Of a DNA stretch of 64,000 nt, positions 57,042-64,000 are shown piece after piece. Made by a program: the position numbers and the translations under genes. Positions within the stretch are counted from its first letter, which is position 1; each line of letters starts with the position of its first letter. This DNA is from Plasmodium coatneyi (lineage: Eukaryota; Apicomplexa; Aconoidasida; Haemosporida; Plasmodiidae), in the NCBI RefSeq assembly GCF_001680005.1, contig NC_033569.1:434001-498000 (forward strand). The letters are read 5' to 3'. Below the pieces are notes generated by a model. It worked only from the letters and a program-made list of their open reading frames with translations. It was not told the DNA's origin and made no database searches.

Positions 57042-60000
57042 ATGATGCTCGATAAGTTCAAAAACATTGTAAACCTAAACAACAGCGGTGGGGAAAAGGA
57101 TGAAGCGAAGAAAACGGAGGCAAACGAAAACCCAGAGGCGAGCGTGCCAGTACCGGGGGATCCCTCCTTAGAAGGAGCAGAGGATAAGGCCTTCTTCGAT
57201 GAAATGCTAGGTGCACCACAGTACACATATGAGGAATTCCTGAAGGTGTTAAAAGCTCCCCAGGAAGAAAGAGGAGATACGGAAGACTTGAAAAAACATT
57301 GGGGGTACCCCCGAAGGTGGAAAGTTATTCTGTGGGATTTACAAATTCAGAATTATATGAACAGTGATTTTAATGCGTTTGTCGATTTTGACTTTGGGGG
57401 AAACCGGGAGGAGTGCCGCATACAGGTGTGCTACATGGAATGTGTTACTATGTGCGTGTTAAGTAGGAGGAACAACCCCTTTTTGCGCCCTTGCACATTC
57501 CTCTTCCTATTGCTCTTCCCATTTCTACCCCCCGTTCCTTACGCAGCGAGGTTCTAGCATGAAAATCTACGCAAAGGGAAAGACGAAAAATCTCCTGCGG
57601 ACCCACGTGGTGTCCAACGTTGCCGCGGAGCAAAAAAAAAACATGAATTTTAGGAGCGTGTTTGAATATAGAGGATCGTACCTAGACCTGGAAAATGAAA
57701 AGCTAAGAATAAAGGTGTGGGAATATAAACAACTCACATTAAATAAACTGGAAGGAATATACGAAGAGCCCCTCCTCTCATTTGCAGTAGGACAGATTTA
57801 CAACGAAACGACTTTGTACAAATATATGAAGGATACTCGAGTGAAGCGTTGTCGCCTTTTCTTCCAACTCTACTTCCAGGAGTTGTACGATTTTGAGTTA
57901 TCATTTCTGAACTGGTCATTTAGTGATTTGCTGTCCTACACGTATATACAAGCTAAGAGCTTAAAGTACGTGGAGGACGATCCAGATAAACTGGGGAAAC
58001 GGTTTAACAAAAGTGGACGCTGTAATTTCTTCCCTAAAGGAGGAACCTGTGTAAAAGTGAAAAAGTTAAATAAAAAAAAAAAAAAAAAAATCGAAAATAA
58101 AGACACAGATTATGGGATCGACATGAATTCCTCTTTCAATAGTGCCATGTCGGAAAACTCAGAACGAAACAATAAGAACAATCAACAGAACAACACGGGT
58201 GCCAAATATAAGGACGACCGTTTGGCAAGAAATTTAGAAAAATTATTCTTCCGGAATTTAAGTTTGATGCAATATGCGGAAGAGAATGAACAAGTCTCCT
58301 ACAAAAATGTGAATAATGTGCAGCTTCCAAATCCTAGAGTTACTATAACCTTGACGCACACGCCCAAGGGACATGAAGGACTGAATTTGGTCTCCATGGA
58401 GCAGAAGGCCATTTGTTTCCCCATCTGGGAGAACCTAGGAGAGATGTACTTCCGGGGTACCCTTCGGGATATCGACATGTCCTACTTGAATGTGAGTATC
58501 GCGTGGATAAACAGGGAGTGCAATGAAAATATGATCGATTGTGTTTCCAACGGGGGACACCCAATATAATTTGTGACACCTCCCTTTTATACCCCCCCTC
58601 AGATTAAAGTCGAGGACATGTCCGCACCGAAGAGTACTAGAGAAATCGGAACCTGTCAAATTCCCCTCAAAGGAGTGGTGGATTATCCATACGTCGCTCA
58701 CCAGCTGGAGGCACCCCCCTGGTTGATTGAAGAAGCAAAGTATGAAGATTGGGAGAGCAAATTGGAGGAGTGGAAATTCGGCACGGTAGATGGAAAAGTA
58801 ATCATAGCAAGGGTTCCTCGGTACAGACAAACAGGAGACATCTACCACCTGGATTGTCGCTACGCTTATCTAATAGTCCACATATTTAACATAGATCAAA
58901 TAGTAACAGTCGACAATGTAAAAGAATTGGATACCTACGTGGAAGTCTCCTTCGACGAAACGAGTAGGAGAACAAGAACCGTAAAGAAAACCTTGTCACC
59001 TAATTATGACAGCCAAGTAGCCATCCCACTACGCTTCAATCATAAGAATCAAGTGAATTACCAAAATTTTAGCAAAAAGGGACGTATATATATTGACGTT
59101 TGGGGAAAAGCAGACGACATTGTTTACGTAGGAGGGGTATCCATAACACCATACGAAATATTTTTCAACGAAAAAAATGCTAAAAGGAAGAAAAGCAGAC
59201 TCGAACACATCGATTTGGAGACTAATGTGAAGACGCCATACGACACAGTGGTCTACAGAGGGTGTAAAAAATTACTCTTCCTTCATGATGATCAGAGAAT
59301 TTCAAACATACATTTTAGCGTGTGGACATATCCAGATATGTTAAGCAACGACGAACATGAGCGTGATCGTGGCCCTGTCGTGGCGCCACCTGTTTTCAAT
59401 ACGACAAAAAATTTCCCCAGACGGTTGGCAGAAAAGTACGATAAACTGAAAGCACTCTACTTTCAGGTACTTAAAACGATTAGGGGAATTCCAGAAGGAT
59501 GTACCGACATATATAAGACGAAGCGTTTTTTTAATTACGAATTGTTAAACCAAAGAAAGGAAAGTCATTTCCTGCCAACCCTAATTACAAGTGTGAAATC
59601 GCCCTATGGGGCAGAGTCCACAAACGCTATTTTTCACTACGTCAGATGTATACCTTTTATCCATAAAAAGGATAATATAGCTTTTACACCAGATTTTACA
59701 CTACAGCTAAAAGGGGGAAATGCCCTAGACCATAGTCTACTACTGTGTAGTCTATTTCTAGGCATCCCCGTCATATCCTTTGTCTGCTTTGGAACCCTGT
59801 GGGATAACCAGAAACATGCATGGGTATGCACCTTCGAATATAATGAAGAGAAAAATTATGGATTGATAAAATTTTGGGAAACAACTACAGGAAATGTATA
59901 CACATTAAAAAAAAGATTTAGCGATATGAACAAATTAAAAAGTTTGGAAATAAAGTTAAGTGAGTCAAAATATAAGTCTCACTTACGACACGGCTTCTTA

Positions 60001-63000
60001 CAAAAAAGTGGAATGCATACAAACGATGTTAACAGAATAAAGGAAGAAACGAAGAAGCAAATTAAGGAGCTCTTCAACAACAGAGTAACTGATATTCCCA
60101 CCGGGGGACCATCTATTCCATACAAAACCATTGATCTAATTTTTAACAATAAAAATATTTTTCTAAATCTGCAGGATCCTAACCCTTTAAACATTTGGTA
60201 CGACTACTGGAAGGTGGACTTGTGGTTTCCCTTCTCTTCCATCGATTACAGCATCCAGCCCTGCTTCACCATAAAGAATTATTCTCACAAAATTGAAGAC
60301 ATGGAATTGGATAGACTAGCTAAAGAACTTAGGGGTAGCATTGAAAAAAATATAAATATTTATAGAGCTTCTCGGAACTTGTCCACTAGGTGGAACCGAG
60401 ATGAAACTTTAGAACTGTTTTTGCAAGTCGGGTTGGAGTTACTGCACCAATTGAACACGTCACGGAAGGAAGACGCACTGCTAGCCAAACTAAAAATTGA
60501 AGACTGGAAGAAGGCACTATACTATAAAGTCCCACAGAGTCATAGACTACTCGGATTCCCCTACCATTTTAACACGTGCAAATCTAAGTTCATTTCGGAT
60601 AAACTTATTAGCACACTTGCTATTTTAGAATCCAGGGATAGATCCCTGTGTCTTTCGCTAGCTGTCTGCTTGTATAGCCTCCCAGGGGACTTCATTTCTG
60701 CTTACATCTACATCATCACGTGTGTGAAGATAACGCAGAGGGAGCTCCGCAAAATGGAGATCGTCAAGGAGAAGGTGAGCACAATGGGGTGTTTTTTTTT
60801 TTTTTTTTACCCACCTAAAGGATTGTTTCCCACTTGTGCATGTAACACACATGCGATTGCAAAAATGACTTAATCTACCCCCTTACTCTCCCCCAACCTT
60901 CGTAGGCACAAAGAATAGCGGAAATCAAGAATGCCAAAAAAAAACCGAAGGAATCCCCCGAAGATGCTGACGTGGTGGGGGTCGACGAGTTAGATGTAGA
61001 TGCGTCAGCAGAACACAACCTGGATGAGACACTAAAGGAGGACACCTATGGAGAGACGGACGTAAAATTTGCCTCAACAAATCAGGAGCCGCCTTCACAG
61101 GAAAACGATCAGGCGGATGAACTATATCTGGGCCTCATGGAAACCCACCCCAATGACGAAACGGCGCAAGTAGAATCCATACAGAACACAGGAAGAGGTT
61201 CGAAAAAGAAGAAGCTAAAAAAGTCCGTTAACTTAGTCAATATGTTGCTCGCAATGAACAAAGAAGGGAGACGCAAAAATGAGGAAAAGAACTCTCGTGA
61301 GGATGCCCCCATGGAAAAGCCACACGAAAGTTTAACTCACGTGAATGAAGGGGATTCCACCAAAAATGAAAATGAGCCTGAGGCAGATGTGTGTCGACCA
61401 CAAGAGGAGGAAAGAAAGGATGTCCAGCTGACTGAGGAAGCAGCACCCGAGAAAGACGGCCCAGTGGTGAGTTTCAAGGGGGACATCAAAGCTCCTGATT
61501 CGACTGATTGGAAGATGAACAAAAGGGTAGACACAAAGGAATTGAGGAAAAAAAAAAAAAAAGAAAAGAAGAAAGAAAAGGAGAGCAAATCGGAGCGGGA
61601 TAAAAACCAACTAGAATTCGAAAAGCTAATAAAATCGAACAACTACTTTGAGAAGGAAAAAAAAAAACTGCAAGAAGACATAGAAAAGCTGGAGAAGGAA
61701 AAGGAGGAATTCAAGAAACAGAAAATGCTAAGGGACCAGAAAGAGAAACAAATGCTCCTAGAGGAGAAACTGAAACTCGAAAAGGAAAAGGAACTCTTCG
61801 AGAATGAAAAGTTAGAACGGAAGATGTCCTACATGCTGAAAATTAATGAGTGGGAGAAGGAGAAGGAGCAAAAGTGGAAAGAGGAGGAAAGGAAGAGGAA
61901 AGAGGAGGAGAGGAAGAAAAAAGAAGAAGAGCGGAAGAAGAAAAAAAAAAAAAAGGAGGAAACTCGCAGGAAGAAGTTGGACCGGATGAGCAGTGCTGAA
62001 GTGGAGGAAGAGGCAGATCGGGAGAAAAAAAAGGAGAGGACATGGGATATGGAAAGAGAGCGGGAGCTAGAGATGGAAAGGGAACGGGAGCAGAAGGAGA
62101 GAGAACGAGAGCGGGAGATGGAAAGAGAAATGGACAGAGATATTGGTAGAAAAACTGGGAACAACGGGGAAGCACAGCCCGCCATGCAGGAAAAGTATTC
62201 GGACACGAATGAGCTTAGCCAGCTAAGCAGCTTTGACGAGGAATTGGACCTAAACCAGATGTATTCGAAGACATCAAGTGGGAAACCAGACGCAAGCACT
62301 CGTGACGCATTCGTAGCAGCACTTGTGGCAACATTTGTGGCAGCATTTGTTGCAACATTTTTGTCCGAGTGTGCTGCCTTGTGGGTACACACGTGTGTGC
62401 ACTCCCTTTCAGTAAAAATGTGCGTATTCCCATTATGTTTCTCCCCCTTTTTTTTTTTTTTTTTTCCCCCTCAGATTTGTATGACTTAAACGAGAAGAAA
62501 AAAAAAAAAATAAGAGTGCATACGAATAGGAAGGAAAATAGTGGTAAGTAGAGCGCATTCTACATGCACGTGTATGGTGTTTCGCAAAATTAATCCACCC
62601 TTTAACCGCCATAAATAGGGAACTGAAAAAGAGTTACCCCCCTGTGGTGAACAAACATAACACGAAGGAATGAGCCAGTATGAATAAGCACACGCTAACT
62701 TACACAACACAATTGATGTCCTTCCCTCCCCCCGCAGCCTCCACGTCCAACCTCTCGAAAGACATGGATGAGGTGAAGAACCAAATGGATGATAACCCCA
62801 ACATCGCCAGGTACCTATACGGGAAAACCCAAAACAGAGAAGCCGGAAAGAAAAATTATAATTATGACAAGCCTCACTATGGGAAAAGTATGAACGAAAT
62901 GACATACACGGAAATGAAGAAGAGTGATTTATTTAAAGGGTTTGCTGACCCCCCATCTGGCAAGGCTAAGAAAAAAATTGTGCTCGTGAAAAGAAAGGGA

Positions 63001-63003
63001 TAA
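57042..63003 (+). CDS. DOC2: Double C2 domain protein DOC2 (calcium-dependent exocytosis), 6 exons
   Basis: Apicomplexan DOC2 proteins are needed for calcium-triggered microneme secretion (established from Toxoplasma and P. falciparum work). Exons are 57042-57425, 57547-58491, 58603-60774, 60906-~62301, 62475-62543 and 62738-63003. Frames close at every junction, giving about 1743 aa. The exon 4 donor is ambiguous (62277 or 62301, both phase 1). C2-like region 1 is at ~90-215 (RRWKVILWDLQIQNY, then FEYRGSYLDLENEKLRIKVW), split by intron 1. C2-like region 2 is at ~528-650 (YLIVHIFNID, LDTYVEVSF, TLSPNYDSQVAIPL, GRIYIDVWGKADDI). Not all classical calcium-binding aspartates are obvious. A transglutaminase-like fold may follow (~720-860: LKGGNALDHSLLLCSLFLGI, AWVCTF), as in CC2D2A-type proteins. 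Exon 4 is a long Lys/Glu/Arg coiled coil. Confidence 0.88.
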
Positions 63004-64000
63004 CCTAGGCAGAGGCAGTTGCCAGTTATATGTGTAACAGTGCATACAAGCACAGCGCAGGGACAATGGTTGGGCATGATATCAACCTGGTTGTTCCACC
63101 ACGGGGGTCCCATTTTGAAGGCAGACATGTTATAGAAACATTGTTTTGTAAACCCAAGTTATTTTATTTTTACCGGATGGTGGAATAGCTGTTTCACCAT
63201 GAGAGGTGTCTTCCGTTTTGACTCCAGGCCCATTCGGTTCAGCGTGGATACATCATAATCCGCATGGACGTCTACTTTCTTCTTACCTTTTTAAATTCGC
63301 AAGTGGGAATTCACCATACGTTTATTTTCTCCAACTCTTTTTAAATTCACCCTAACTTGTGTTATCTCTTCGTTGCTTTTACTTTGACTTTTTGTTTTCG
63401 TTTTTTTCATTTTTTTTTCACTTTATTTTTTTTTTTATTTTTTTTATTTTGGCCACGGATGAGCGTAATTAACAAATGCTTAGTCATTTTTCCCCTTGGT
63501 GACTTTCACAAAAGGGTACTTTTTTTTTTTCGTATAATTTTTTTTTCTTTTCCGATTACACAGTTATGACTGGAATATGTTTTCAGTGTGAAGAAGCCTC
63601 TTTTTAATTTTTTTCCCTTGTTTTTTGTTGCTTTTTTTGTTTCCTTTTTTGATTCTTCTTTTGTTTCTCTTTTTTTTGTGTGTGCTTCATGTTGTAAACT
63701 TCCCCCCTCCACCTTTGCAGATGCTCTAATTTTTAAATGCCTGTTTTTTCACCCGTGGGGCCGTCTGCCCATTTTAAAAATATTAGGTCTGTCTACTGGG
63801 GGAATTTAAGCGAGCGATTTTTCACGCACTGTTTGTTGTGCGTATGCTCACAAAAATTAGGCAATTTTTTTTTTTTTTACAATTTTGTAAAATGTGAACT
63901 GTTCGAAGAAACTGGAGTGAAAAACAGAGTGGACACTTTTTTTTTTTCTCTTGTTCTCTCATGAGTGTTGCTCGTTGGACCACCATTGGTTATTTACGAG
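63004..64000. other. Right-end intergenic
   Basis: 3' region of DOC2, then T-rich sequence (63360-63680) with no frame of coding character. It may contain the upstream region of a gene beyond the window. Confidence 0.45.

Noticed and set aside
61829..62392. Ser/Phe-rich minus-strand frames within the DOC2 coiled-coil exon
   Set aside because: Reverse translation of Lys/Glu/Arg codons; the plus frame joins neighbouring exons in phase.

Overview
The window is nuclear DNA of a malaria parasite of the Plasmodium knowlesi / P. coatneyi type. The evidence is a run of KIR (PIR-superfamily) variant genes with the 'tiny exon 1, large exon 2, basic tail exon' architecture, degenerate telomere-type repeats (GGGTTYA) lying inside the chromosome among those genes, CD99-like peptides in two KIR proteins, and a flanking block of conserved Plasmodium housekeeping genes. 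The gene order DOC2 / GidA / NAA15 recalls a block I remember from P. falciparum chromosome 12; that synteny is from memory and was not checked.

Positions 1-32.2k are an accessory array of ten KIR genes, numbered KIR1 to KIR10 from the left. KIR1, 3, 4, 5, 7, 8 and 9 are on the minus strand; KIR2, 6 and 10 are on the plus strand. This gives divergent pairs (1/2, 5/6), convergent pairs (2/3, 6/7) and one same-strand run (7-8-9). I rebuilt exon structure by eye from splice sites and reading-frame continuity. KIR5 (frameshift plus nonsense codon) and KIR9 (nonsense codon) look like pseudogenes. KIR4 has lost intron 2. KIR7 has an extra intron and a Pro/Gly/Ala-rich stem. KIR8 and KIR9 each carry two PIR domains and lie in a roughly 5 kb tandem segmental duplication. 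Three interstitial telomere-like arrays (10.2k, 23.2-23.9k, 28.2-29.2k) separate KIR units, two of them as inverted (G-strand then C-strand) arrays. The non-coding DNA holds repeated structure: conserved KIR upstream blocks, hairpins in KIR 3' regions, a GC-rich element downstream of KIR3 and KIR10, and a conserved ~400 bp block beyond the KIR8 and KIR9 tails.

Positions 32.9-63.0k are conserved core genome: a secreted protein of unknown function (791 aa), a probably apicoplast-targeted RRM+S1 RNA-binding protein, the TFIIH subunit p52/Tfb2 (in two frames at a poly-A run), the NatA auxiliary subunit NAA15 (4 exons), the tRNA-modifying enzyme MnmG/GidA (3 exons, with a leader-encoding first exon) and the double-C2 protein DOC2 (6 exons). 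The genes serve separate jobs: surface variation on the left; organellar RNA metabolism, transcription/repair, protein N-acetylation and microneme exocytosis on the right.
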